Assembly: GCA_031261245.1 (NCBI GenBank)
Contig: JAISKU010000203.1
Coordinates: 1 to 8,446 of the forward strand
Length of the DNA stretch: 8,446 bases
Source: Oscillospiraceae bacterium
GTDB taxonomy: Bacteria; Bacillota; Clostridia; Oscillospirales; Oscillospiraceae
Direction: 5' to 3'
Position numbers and translations under genes: made by a program
Notes under the pieces: generated by a model
The model's input: only the letters and a program-made list of their open reading frames with translations
The model's database searches: none
What the model was told of the DNA's origin: nothing
Shown: in pieces, positions 1-6,495 of the stretch
Layout of the letters: the number at the start of each line of letters is the position of its first letter
Position numbering within the stretch: position 1 is the first letter of the stretch

Positions 1-887
1 ACGTCGCGCTTCACGCAGTCGAACATGCCCTCGACGCGCTCATTTGCCCCGCCGTGTAGCGCGCCCTTCAGCGAGCCGACGGCGGCCGCAATAGCGGAAT
101 AGATATCCGTCCCGGACGATGAGAGCACGCGACAGGCGAACGCGGAGTTGTTTCCCCCGCCGTGCTCCGCGTGCAGGACGAGGCACAGGTCGAGAAGCCT
201 CGCCTCCTCCGGCGTGAACACGTCCCCGCGAATCATGTGCAAAAAGTTCTCAGCCATATACAGCTCCGGCTTGGGCAGACGCAGATGCAGGCTCTCTCTG
301 TCCACGTAATGGCGCTTCGCGGCGTAGGCGTTCGCGACTATAACCGGCGCGTGCGCGACGAGGCGCAGCGCCTTTTCGAGCTCATGCGCGATGTCCGCGC
401 CGAACGTCTCCGGCTCCGGGTCATATGAATACAGCGCCAGAACACTCCGCGACAGCTTGTTCATAATATTGCGGCTCGGCGCGGCGAAAATCATGTCCTC
501 CGTGAAGCCGTGGGGCAAGTCGCGGTATTCGGCGAGAAGCGAACAGAATTCGCGCAGCGAGCTCTCGTCCGGCAGCTTTCCGAACAGCAGGAGATACGCC
601 GTCTCCTCAAAGCCCGGCCGCCCCTCCGAAAGAAACCCGTTCGCGAGAGCCGTGACGTCGATTCCGCGATACGTCAGCTGTCCCGGAGCCGCGACGCGCT
701 CCGAGTCCTGTATGTAGTAGCCGCGCACGTTGCCGAGGCGCGTTATTCCCGCCACGACGCCTGTGCCGTCCGGATTCCGCAGTCCCCGGCGCACTCCGAA
801 CTCGTCATAATATGATTTTTCAATGCTTGTGAGCTTTTCGATACAGTCCGCGCGCTCCCGTACAAACGGGGAAATGTCTGTTGACAT
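1..887 (-). CDS. gltA: Citrate synthase, N-terminal part (C-terminus beyond left edge)
   Basis: Citrate synthase condenses oxaloacetate with acetyl-CoA to give citrate, the entry step of the TCA branch that leads to 2-oxoglutarate and glutamate in the cytoplasm. Reading the minus strand from ATG at 887-885 gives an open frame of 295 codons to the left edge. Two family signatures are visible: LHAEHGGGNNS around residues 238-248, with His242 matching the first catalytic histidine (His264 in E. coli), and LHGGANERV around 277-285, with His278 matching His305. The third catalytic residue, an aspartate, would lie beyond the edge. The N-terminal region with YRGIDV followed by FEETAYLLLFGKLP is also typical of the family. 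Full members are about 370-450 residues, so roughly two thirds is present. A purine-rich AAAGGG at 899-904 precedes the start by 11 bases. A 2-methylcitrate synthase cannot be excluded from sequence alone. Confidence 0.93.
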   Translation of the reverse strand, partial: MSTDISPFVRERADCIEKLTSIEKSYYDEFGVRRGLRNPDGTGVVAGITRLGNVRGYYIQDSERVAAPGQLTYRGIDVTALANGFLSEGRPGFEETAYLLLFGKLPDESSLREFCSLLAEYRDLPHGFTEDMIFAAPSRNIMNKLSRSVLALYSYDPEPETFGADIAHELEKALRLVAHAPVIVANAYAAKRHYVDRESLHLRLPKPELYMAENFLHMIRGDVFTPEEARLLDLCLVLHAEHGGGNNSAFACRVLSSSGTDIYSAIAAAVGSLKGALHGGANERVEGMFDCVKRD

Positions 888-923
888 GGATCTACCATCC
901 CTTTACACTACTTTATTTTTGTC

Positions 924-952
924 ATAATAACTCATATCGCGTGATTTGTCAA
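924..952 (-). promoter_or_regulatory. Vegetative sigma-A/sigma-70 promoter for citrate synthase
   Basis: Read on the minus strand, TTGACA (952-947) is a perfect -35 box and TATTAT (929-924) matches five of six -10 positions, with exactly 17 bases between them. Transcription would start near 917, leaving a leader of about 30 bases before the ATG at 887. This is the best promoter in the window. No equally clear promoter was found on the other strand for the divergent gene starting at 1062, although the 174-base gap must hold one. Confidence 0.75.
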
Positions 953-1061
953 ATGCGTAGCCGCGCTTCGGAATATTTCTGTTTTATTTCATTTTGCGGG
1001 AATAATTGCCGCCGCGCGGTCAAAAATAATCCCATCATCAAATCAATATGGAGGTAGTTAT

Positions 1062-2051
1062 ATGAAAACCCCTACACAAAAAATCCTCGCGCTCCTGCTC
1101 GCGGTCGCGCTTGCCGGTTCGCTCGGAATCGCGGCGCTCGCAAACGACACGACCATCGAATTCGGAAGCGGCGCAAACTCGGCGCCTATCGCCGAAAACC
1201 TCGAGTACGAGACGTTCAAGGGCGTCGCGCTCACGGGGAAATTCAAGGCGCTCGACCCCGACGGGGACGCGCTGACGTTTGAAATCACGTCCGCGCCGAA
1301 AAAGGGCTCCGTGACGCCGACGGAGAGCTCGGAATTCGTCTACACCCCCGCCGACAAGTCGAAGGGCAAGGACAGCTTCGCCTACGTCGCGGTCGATGAG
1401 AACGGCGGCGTGTCGGCCTCGGCGACTGTCACGGTCAACATCAAAAAGCAGTCCGGAAAGACGACCTACGCCGACATGGGCGGCGAAAAGGCGCACTACG
1501 CGGCGCTCGTGCTGTCAGAGCGCGGGGTGTTCACGGGCGAAAAGCTCGGCGACGAGTATTTCTTCCGCCCGGGAGAGACGGTGACGCGCGGCGAGTTTTT
1601 GGCGATGTGCCTGAAGCTCGCGGGCTCGGAGACGATTGACGGCATCACAAAAACCGGCTTCTCCGACGACGTGGATATCCCCATGTGGGTAAAACCCTAC
1701 GTGTCGGCGGGACTTATGAAGGGCATCGTCGGCGGCTACCGCGACGAGAGCGGCCGTCTCGTGTTCTCGCCGAACGAGCCCGTTACGTTCGCACAGGCGG
1801 CGGTCATCGTCAACAAGACGCTCGGAATTACGGACGTCACGGGCGTCGCGGCCGTTGACGACGAGTCCGTGCCGGCGTGGGCGCGCTCCGCCTCGGCGAA
1901 CCTCACGGCGTGCGATATTCTCCCCGGTGGTCTCGCGACTGTCGCGGGCGAATCGGTGACGCGCAGCGACGCCGCACAGATGCTCTTCGCGTCGGCAAAG
2001 GTGCTCGACGCGCGCGACGAGGGCGGCGGACTGCTCGGCTGGGCGAAATAA
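1062..2051 (+). CDS. Secreted Ig/cadherin-like protein with three SLH cell-wall anchoring domains
   Basis: A 329-residue exported protein probably held on the cell wall. Residues 1-27 form a signal peptide: Lys2 and Lys7, a hydrophobic core rich in Leu and Ala, and an ALA cleavage site before Asn28. Residues about 40-131 resemble a bacterial cadherin-like or Ig-like repeat, with the pattern ALDPDGDALTFEI, then GSVTP, FVYTP, and GKDSFAYVAVDENGG; the acidic DPDGD turn would suit calcium binding. Three SLH domains follow at about 136-187, 199-256 and 257-320. SLH domains bind secondary cell-wall polysaccharide in Gram-positive bacteria. The usual TRAE motif is TRGE in the first, while the second and third read TFAQ and TRSD, so binding strength is uncertain. 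The start is fixed by GGAGG at 1050-1054, seven bases before ATG. It is a single-gene unit with its own terminator. No enzymatic domain is present; a small S-layer-associated or structural role is the best inference. Confidence 0.88.
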   Translation: MKTPTQKILALLLAVALAGSLGIAALANDTTIEFGSGANSAPIAENLEYETFKGVALTGKFKALDPDGDALTFEITSAPKKGSVTPTESSEFVYTPADKSKGKDSFAYVAVDENGGVSASATVTVNIKKQSGKTTYADMGGEKAHYAALVLSERGVFTGEKLGDEYFFRPGETVTRGEFLAMCLKLAGSETIDGITKTGFSDDVDIPMWVKPYVSAGLMKGIVGGYRDESGRLVFSPNEPVTFAQAAVIVNKTLGITDVTGVAAVDDESVPAWARSASANLTACDILPGGLATVAGESVTRSDAAQMLFASAKVLDARDEGGGLLGWAK

Positions 2052-2054
2052 ACA

Positions 2055-2091
2055 GCGCGCGGGGCGGTGAAAACCGCCCCGCGCGCTTCTT
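2055..2091 (+). terminator. Rho-independent terminator after the SLH protein gene
   Basis: A perfect 14-base-pair stem (arms 2055-2068 and 2073-2086) closed by a GAAA tetraloop begins three bases after the stop codon. It is almost entirely G:C and is followed by a short pyrimidine run, TTCTTC. The T tract is weak, but the stem is very stable. It separates the SLH gene from the downstream operon. Confidence 0.85.
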
Positions 2092-2157
2092 CACTGTCCG
2101 GCGCGAAAAAACGCAGCGCAAAGATGAATAATCTTTCAGAAAAAACGTATGTTGCAG

Positions 2158-2186
2158 TTGCATTTTACGGGAAAGCGTGTTATTCT
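2158..2186 (+). promoter_or_regulatory. Candidate promoter of the FtsK/E2/JAB/E1 operon
   Basis: TTGCAT (2158-2163) and TATTCT (2181-2186) are separated by 17 bases, and the -10 box carries an upstream TG (2178-2179), the extended -10 arrangement. The -35 box is a poor match (three of six), so the extended -10 would carry much of the recognition. A start near 2193 gives a leader of about 36 bases to the TTG start at 2229. It sits downstream of the terminator at 2055-2091, where a promoter for this operon is expected. No operator-like inverted repeat was seen around it. Confidence 0.45.
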
Positions 2187-2213
2187 GTCAAAGAATCTGG
2201 AACAGCAAAAACG

Positions 2214-2220
2214 AAGGAGG
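2214..2220 (+). promoter_or_regulatory. Ribosome binding site that fixes the TTG start of the ATPase gene
   Basis: AAGGAGG is a near-perfect Shine-Dalgarno sequence. It lies eight bases before an in-frame TTG at 2229. The two upstream in-frame ATG codons (2067, inside the terminator stem, and 2124) have no comparable site and lie upstream of the candidate promoter, so TTG at 2229 is preferred. Confidence 0.8.
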
Positions 2221-2228
2221 CGTATCCT

Positions 2229-5200
2229 TTGGTTTCGATAGAAAATATCCCCGGGGAGCTCGCGCGGCTGTCCCGCGTACTGTCGGAGTACGGGCAGTCC
2301 TACGCCGCGGGTCAGGCGCACTTTGAAAATCTGGCGCATGAAAAACAGGCGCAGCTTGTGGAGCGCCTCGACGCCATTGAGCAGGAGCACCGCAGAAAAA
2401 GCGCCGCGCTCGAATCCGATTTTAACTCCGTTCGCGCCGCGCTTCAGTCAAAGCGCGAGGAGCTCGACGTGATGGAGGCGGGCGTGAACGACCCCCGGTA
2501 TCACAGGGCGCACAACCGAGACGGTCTGCCGGCCGCAGACGAGAGCGCCGCGATATCGCTCGAGCGGCTGCCCGTCGCGTTCGAGGCGTTTAGCGACTCA
2601 ATAAATACGCTAAACTCAAGCCCGATGCCGAAATGGCTCGCAAAGTCCATCGGTTACATATACAGCCAATTTCGCTCAAAGAAGTACAACGAAATCCTCA
2701 CTCAAAAATCCGATATTCTCGCCGCAATAGGCAATAGCGAGGTCGCGCTCACGGACGCCTACGGCGACGCGGTTCGCACCTACAGAGAGGAGTTAAGCGG
2801 CAAGCTGGACGCGCTTAAAAATGAAAAGCTCACTTCTGACGCCGATCTCGCCCAGAAGAAAAAAGATTATTTCAATGGGCTCAAGCTCGTCACGCTCGAC
2901 GGTGTGAAGCAGATTACGATAGAGAGCCCGCTGTACTCGTCGGCAAAGCTCGACTACCGCTGGTTTGAGCAGCTGCTCGGCGACGCCGACATGCTTTGTG
3001 ACCGCCTTTTTTGGGGCACCCTGAGCCAGAGCGTGTCGGTGGCGGACGACGGTTTCGCGTCCGAGCTGTTGAAAACCGCGATGCCCGGCTGCATGTCGGA
3101 CAACCTCGCTACGCTCGATATGCCGATAACCACAGACGCGAGGCTCACAAAAAGCGCGTGCTTTATCTGCAAAAACAGTGACGTTAGCGCGGAGCAGATA
3201 TCAGAGGCGTTCGCCTCGCTCGCCCTGCAAATGCCAAACCTGTACGCGGATTCCGGACTTGAGCTGTACTTTGCCGACAGACGTACAATGGGCAGCACGT
3301 ACTCGCGCCTCGCGCCGCTCGAGACCGGCGTCGTATCCATCCTGCGCCGGGACGAGGAGCTGCACAAGGTAATTAAAGACCTCTCGGATGATATCTCCGA
3401 GCGCAACAGGACTTGTCTGCGCGATATCTACAGCAATATATTCGAGTACAACGCCGAGGCGGTTATCAAGCGCAGGATAAAAATGCTGTTCATAAACGAC
3501 GTTTTCGCCGAAATTGACGAGCAGCTTTTCAAGCAGCTTCTCGGCATCATTCGCAACGGCGCGAAAACCGGCATATTCGTCTGGATCAGACTGCCGAGGT
3601 CTGCGGCGCCAAACAACACAGAGCGCAAATTCTATGAGCTGTGGGAGGCCGAGCCGCAAAATGCCCACGTATTCAACAGCACGGCGGACGGAACGTTCCG
3701 CCTCTCCGACGGCGATTACTCCGTAAAGCTCTCGAACATCGTATATCGAAGTCTCGCGGAGCGCTTCATCCGCGCAGCCGGCAGCCTCAAACACGAAGAG
3801 AGCATTTTTCTCCTCGGCGACGCCCGTCCCGACCGCGCGGCGTTCTTCTCAAACTCCGCGGCAAACGGAATTGATCTGCCCGTCGGTATCGATGAGCGCG
3901 GAGAGGTTTACACGCTGCGCATAGACGCGGAGCACGCCTTCGGGCTCATCGCGGGAAACCCGAACAGCGGGAAATCCGCGCTCATTCACGCGATCATACT
4001 TCAGGCCGCTATGCGGTACCCGCCCGAAGAGTTGCAGATAAGCATCGCGGATTTGAAACACGGCTCGGAGTTCCGCGTCTACCAGCAGTACGGGCTGAAA
4101 TCCGTTCAAGTCGTGCTTGACGACACCGAAAGTGACATCGCGCAGAGCTTTCTGGCGTATTACAAATCCGAGATCGCGCGGCGGAGCAGTGTTTTTAGCG
4201 AGCTGGCGGGAAAGTCTGGTAAAATCGTAAATAAATACGAGGAATACCGTCTCGTCGGCGACGAGGCGGGGTATCCAACCAAGATGCTTCCGCGTCTGCT
4301 GATCATAGTTGACGAATTCCAGTCACTGTTTGAGAGCGGCGGCGACGTGGCGGAGCTCGTCAGCGAGCTCGTCAAACAGGGCAGGGCTTACGGCATCTCG
4401 CTCTTCATGGCGTCACAGCGCGCAAATACCGACTCCGTGCGCAACGCGTTCACCTCGACGCTGAAGGACTTTTTTGTCCACCGTGTTTTGCTGAAAAGCC
4501 CGCAGAGCGCGGCGAAGTTTGTCATGTCAGAGCGCCCCGCCGACTCCTCGTCGGAGAATCCGGCAATAAGCCTCGCCACCATGCTGAAGCCCGGACAGGC
4601 CATCTTCAACGACAACTCCGGGCAGACGGTCGGTAACAACACCACCGTGCAATGCTATTACGCGGAGAACGCCCTGATATCGTCCTTATGCGGGGAGCTT
4701 GTCGCGATTCAGGGGCGCGGCGACACCGTGCTGCTCAACTCCGAGGAGCGCCCGAAGCTCGCCGACGGCTATCCGGAGCTGCACGGCCTCGAGGTGTGCC
4801 TCGGCCGTTCCAACAGACTGCACTATGACGTGTACACAAACTCCGAAAACAGTGATTGCCTGCTGGACGACATGGACGTCACACTTGATTTCGGCAAGTG
4901 CGGCAACCTCCTTGTGACGGGCTCCGACGCAAACCTGTGGTTATCGGTCACGCTGTCCGCAATCCACCAGCTCATCGCCCGCTATCCCGACGCCGAGTTT
5001 CACGTGTACGACCCCGCGTCCGGCATAAAGACCGCGACGCTGCGCCGCCTCACGGAGAGTTGCGCGGCTGTAAAATTTATTGCAAACACGGAGGATTTCG
5101 GCAGGTTTGTCGCGTCCGCGCGAGAGCGCGGCAACGGCGCTCCCGTGTTTCTCATCCTCGTGGATCCCGCCAACGACGGCGCGTTCGTCATGTCCGGCTA

Positions 5201-5603
5201 TTCGCAGACGGATTTCATGGCTGATTTCGCGGGTCTGCTGCGGGAGGGACCCGCACGGGGCGTACACGTGATACTCTACACGCGCGAGTACAAGGAGCTC
5301 AGATCGAAGATGTCCTACGCCGCCGACGCGTTCCGTATGAGGCTGATTTCTGTAGGCGATACCGAGAACATACGCGTGTCCGTCTCGGACAGCATCGCCG
5401 CAAGGCTCGTCGTAACGCAGTACAACATCCCGCGCGACGGCATCGTGAAAGCGTACTACTTCAACAAGGATACAAACAAGTTTGGGCGCTTCCGCAGCTT
5501 CCACCCCGACGAGTTCGAGGGGCTTATCGGCGGAGATGTGCCGCACGACAACGGCGACGAGTATTTTTCAGGACTTTCCGGTAACACGGCGGCGTTCGAT
5601 TAA
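2229..5603 (+). CDS. Large FtsK/SpoIIIE-family P-loop ATPase with coiled coils and degenerate flanking ATPase-like modules
   Basis: A 1124-residue protein starting at TTG 2229. Residues about 22-85 and 148-220 are charged and heptad-like, probably coiled coils. A complete FtsK/HerA-type ATPase core lies at about 540-770: Walker A GNPNSGKS (576-583, Lys582), Walker B LLIIVDEF with Asp695, then GRAYGISLFMASQR, the conserved strand and sensor region of FtsK proteins. Before it, KMLFINDVFAEI (Asp424) followed by a helix and GAKTGIFVWIRLPR looks like the Walker B half of a second, decayed module. After it, LLVTGSDANLW (Gly898 region, no GKS/T) and VFLILVDPAND (Asp979) followed by ARGVHVILYTR look like a third, also without a working P-loop. 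Such motors pump DNA (FtsK, SpoIIIE) or secrete proteins (EssC/EccC of type VII secretion). The three-module order recalls EssC, but I see no membrane segment or FHA domain. It is first in an operon with E2-, JAB- and E1-like genes; its substrate is unknown. Confidence 0.88.
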   Translation: MVSIENIPGELARLSRVLSEYGQSYAAGQAHFENLAHEKQAQLVERLDAIEQEHRRKSAALESDFNSVRAALQSKREELDVMEAGVNDPRYHRAHNRDGLPAADESAAISLERLPVAFEAFSDSINTLNSSPMPKWLAKSIGYIYSQFRSKKYNEILTQKSDILAAIGNSEVALTDAYGDAVRTYREELSGKLDALKNEKLTSDADLAQKKKDYFNGLKLVTLDGVKQITIESPLYSSAKLDYRWFEQLLGDADMLCDRLFWGTLSQSVSVADDGFASELLKTAMPGCMSDNLATLDMPITTDARLTKSACFICKNSDVSAEQISEAFASLALQMPNLYADSGLELYFADRRTMGSTYSRLAPLETGVVSILRRDEELHKVIKDLSDDISERNRTCLRDIYSNIFEYNAEAVIKRRIKMLFINDVFAEIDEQLFKQLLGIIRNGAKTGIFVWIRLPRSAAPNNTERKFYELWEAEPQNAHVFNSTADGTFRLSDGDYSVKLSNIVYRSLAERFIRAAGSLKHEESIFLLGDARPDRAAFFSNSAANGIDLPVGIDERGEVYTLRIDAEHAFGLIAGNPNSGKSALIHAIILQAAMRYPPEELQISIADLKHGSEFRVYQQYGLKSVQVVLDDTESDIAQSFLAYYKSEIARRSSVFSELAGKSGKIVNKYEEYRLVGDEAGYPTKMLPRLLIIVDEFQSLFESGGDVAELVSELVKQGRAYGISLFMASQRANTDSVRNAFTSTLKDFFVHRVLLKSPQSAAKFVMSERPADSSSENPAISLATMLKPGQAIFNDNSGQTVGNNTTVQCYYAENALISSLCGELVAIQGRGDTVLLNSEERPKLADGYPELHGLEVCLGRSNRLHYDVYTNSENSDCLLDDMDVTLDFGKCGNLLVTGSDANLWLSVTLSAIHQLIARYPDAEFHVYDPASGIKTATLRRLTESCAAVKFIANTEDFGRFVASARERGNGAPVFLILVDPANDGAFVMSGYSQTDFMADFAGLLREGPARGVHVILYTREYKELRSKMSYAADAFRMRLISVGDTENIRVSVSDSIAARLVVTQYNIPRDGIVKAYYFNKDTNKFGRFRSFHPDEFEGLIGGDVPHDNGDEYFSGLSGNTAAFD

Positions 5604-5627
5604 TTGATGCCGCAAAAATATTATTTT

Positions 5628-5633
5628 AAGGAG
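5628..5633 (+). promoter_or_regulatory. Ribosome binding site of the E2-like gene
   Basis: AAGGAG lies nine bases before ATG at 5643. Earlier in-frame starts (TTG 5604, ATG 5607) lie upstream of this site, and ATG 5634 touches it, so 5643 is the best start. Confidence 0.75.
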
Positions 5634-5642
5634 ATGTACGCA

Positions 5643-6485
5643 ATGGAACATGTAAACAAGAGGACATTTGACAAGCTCGTACCGAGAACCGTCGTCGCGG
5701 ATGAGGCCGAGGAGATCGCGCGTATGCGCTCGCTGCTGACGAGCGATTCCCCCGCGCTCATCGACAATGACGGCACCATCACCCTCCCGGACTCGAGCTC
5801 CCGCCCCGGTGAGAGCGACAAGATTGTGCCCAAGACCACCGTCGCCAACGAGGCAGATGAGATTGCGCGTATGCGCTCGCTGCTGACAAGCGATTCCCCC
5901 GCTCTCATCGACAACGACGGCACCATTACCCTCCCGGACTCGAGCTCCCGCCCCGGTGAGAACGACAAGATCGTGCCTAAAACCACCGTCGCCGCGGAGC
6001 AGTGGTACAATACGAACAGGCGGCTGCTCGAGGCGGAGATTGCCGCCATGGAGGACTTCATTCCCAACCCGAGGCAACGCAAACGCGGCTTTCTCGAGGA
6101 CGGGAAAATGTACTGGCAGGTTGCCGTCGGCCCGAAAGTTGCCGGCAGACAGCGCACGTGGGTGCTTCTTATGGTGTACGACTCCGACCACCCCCAGGTG
6201 CGCTGGGGCGGCTCCGTCAAGGTGTACCCGGTTTCGCCAAACATCAATGAGATGCAACAGCTCGTGAACAACTCGCGCATAACTCCGAAAACTATTCCGC
6301 ATCTGCTGTCGGGGCCGGGCGGATTGTATATGTGCTCCGCGCACACGAGCGACGTCCACGCGGGAGAGCAGATAACGAGCGCGGCGCAGTGCCTGCGTTT
6401 CGCTATGCGTTGGATAAACGTGTTTGAGCTCGGTCTGCGCGACCAGAAAACATGGACGCTGTTCAACGGACATGGCCAAATATAG
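5643..6485 (+). CDS. E2-like (UBC-fold-like) protein with duplicated 49-residue N-terminal repeat
   Basis: A 280-residue protein. Residues 11-59 and 60-108 are near-identical 49-residue repeats, and 109-119 start a third copy. The repeats contain a helix-like stretch (IARMRSLL) and a Ser/Pro/Asp-rich, probably flexible tail (LPDSSSRPGE). Residues about 120-280 resemble prokaryotic E2-like proteins: strands around WQVAVGP and WVLLMVYD, then GGSVKVYP (189-196), PH at 219-220, GGLYMC ending at Cys231, and a terminal helix around AMRWINVFE with Trp257. In typical bacterial E2-like proteins, as I recall them, a PH motif is followed by a G-x-LCLY cysteine motif and a W-containing helix. Here the cysteine sits just after LY, so catalysis is plausible but unproven; Cys250 is the only other cysteine nearby. 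E2 proteins receive a modifier from E1 by thioester transfer. The gene follows the ATPase by 39 bases and precedes the JAB gene by 10. The fold call comes from motifs and context, not a search. Confidence 0.62.
   Translation: MEHVNKRTFDKLVPRTVVADEAEEIARMRSLLTSDSPALIDNDGTITLPDSSSRPGESDKIVPKTTVANEADEIARMRSLLTSDSPALIDNDGTITLPDSSSRPGENDKIVPKTTVAAEQWYNTNRRLLEAEIAAMEDFIPNPRQRKRGFLEDGKMYWQVAVGPKVAGRQRTWVLLMVYDSDHPQVRWGGSVKVYPVSPNINEMQQLVNNSRITPKTIPHLLSGPGGLYMCSAHTSDVHAGEQITSAAQCLRFAMRWINVFELGLRDQKTWTLFNGHGQI
5673..5999 (+). repeat. 147-bp in-frame tandem repeat, two full copies and a partial third
   Basis: Copy 1 is 5673-5819, copy 2 is 5820-5966, and the first 33 bases of a third unit follow at 5967-5999. 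By hand count copies 1 and 2 differ at 19 of 147 bases and at 6 of 49 residues (L/I, R/K, V/T, D/N, E/D, S/N, all fairly conservative). From the ATG of the IARM motif onward (96 bases) only 5 bases differ, 4 of them silent. The partial third copy matches KIVPKTTVA of copy 2 exactly in protein. The duplication is fairly young, or is kept similar by selection or gene conversion. Confidence 0.95.
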
Positions 6486-6489
6486 AGGA
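6484..6489 (+). promoter_or_regulatory. Ribosome binding site of the JAB gene
   Basis: AGAGGA overlaps the last two bases of the upstream stop codon (6483-6485) and lies six bases before ATG 6496. An in-frame ATG at 6472 would overlap the upstream gene by 14 bases and has only a weak ACGGA before it, so 6496 is preferred, though not certain. Confidence 0.55.
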
Positions 6490-6495
6490 CTGTAT

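Noticed and set aside
162..815. Plus-strand open frames opposite the citrate synthase gene
   Set aside because: Their translations are Arg-rich with no family resemblance, while the minus strand gives an uninterrupted citrate synthase with both histidine motifs.
2067..2228. N-terminal extension of the ATPase from ATG 2067 or ATG 2124
   Set aside because: ATG 2067 lies inside the terminator hairpin and neither ATG has a good ribosome binding site. The extension precedes the candidate promoter, while TTG 2229 has AAGGAGG at ideal spacing.
2229..5603. Calling the ATPase EssC and the locus a type VII secretion system
   Set aside because: No FHA domains, membrane segments, WXG100 proteins or other Ess components are seen. 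Only the multi-module ATPase layout is similar.
5673..5999. Reading the 49-residue repeats as tandem ubiquitin-like domains (a polyubiquitin)
   Set aside because: The unit is too short for a beta-grasp fold of about 70 residues, lacks the strand pattern, and has a Ser/Pro-rich tail with no Gly-Gly ending.
6424..6495. Upstream starts for the JAB gene (TTG 6424, ATG 6472)
   Set aside because: They would overlap the E2-like coding region and lack a convincing ribosome binding site, while ATG 6496 has AGAGGA six bases upstream. ATG 6472 remains possible.
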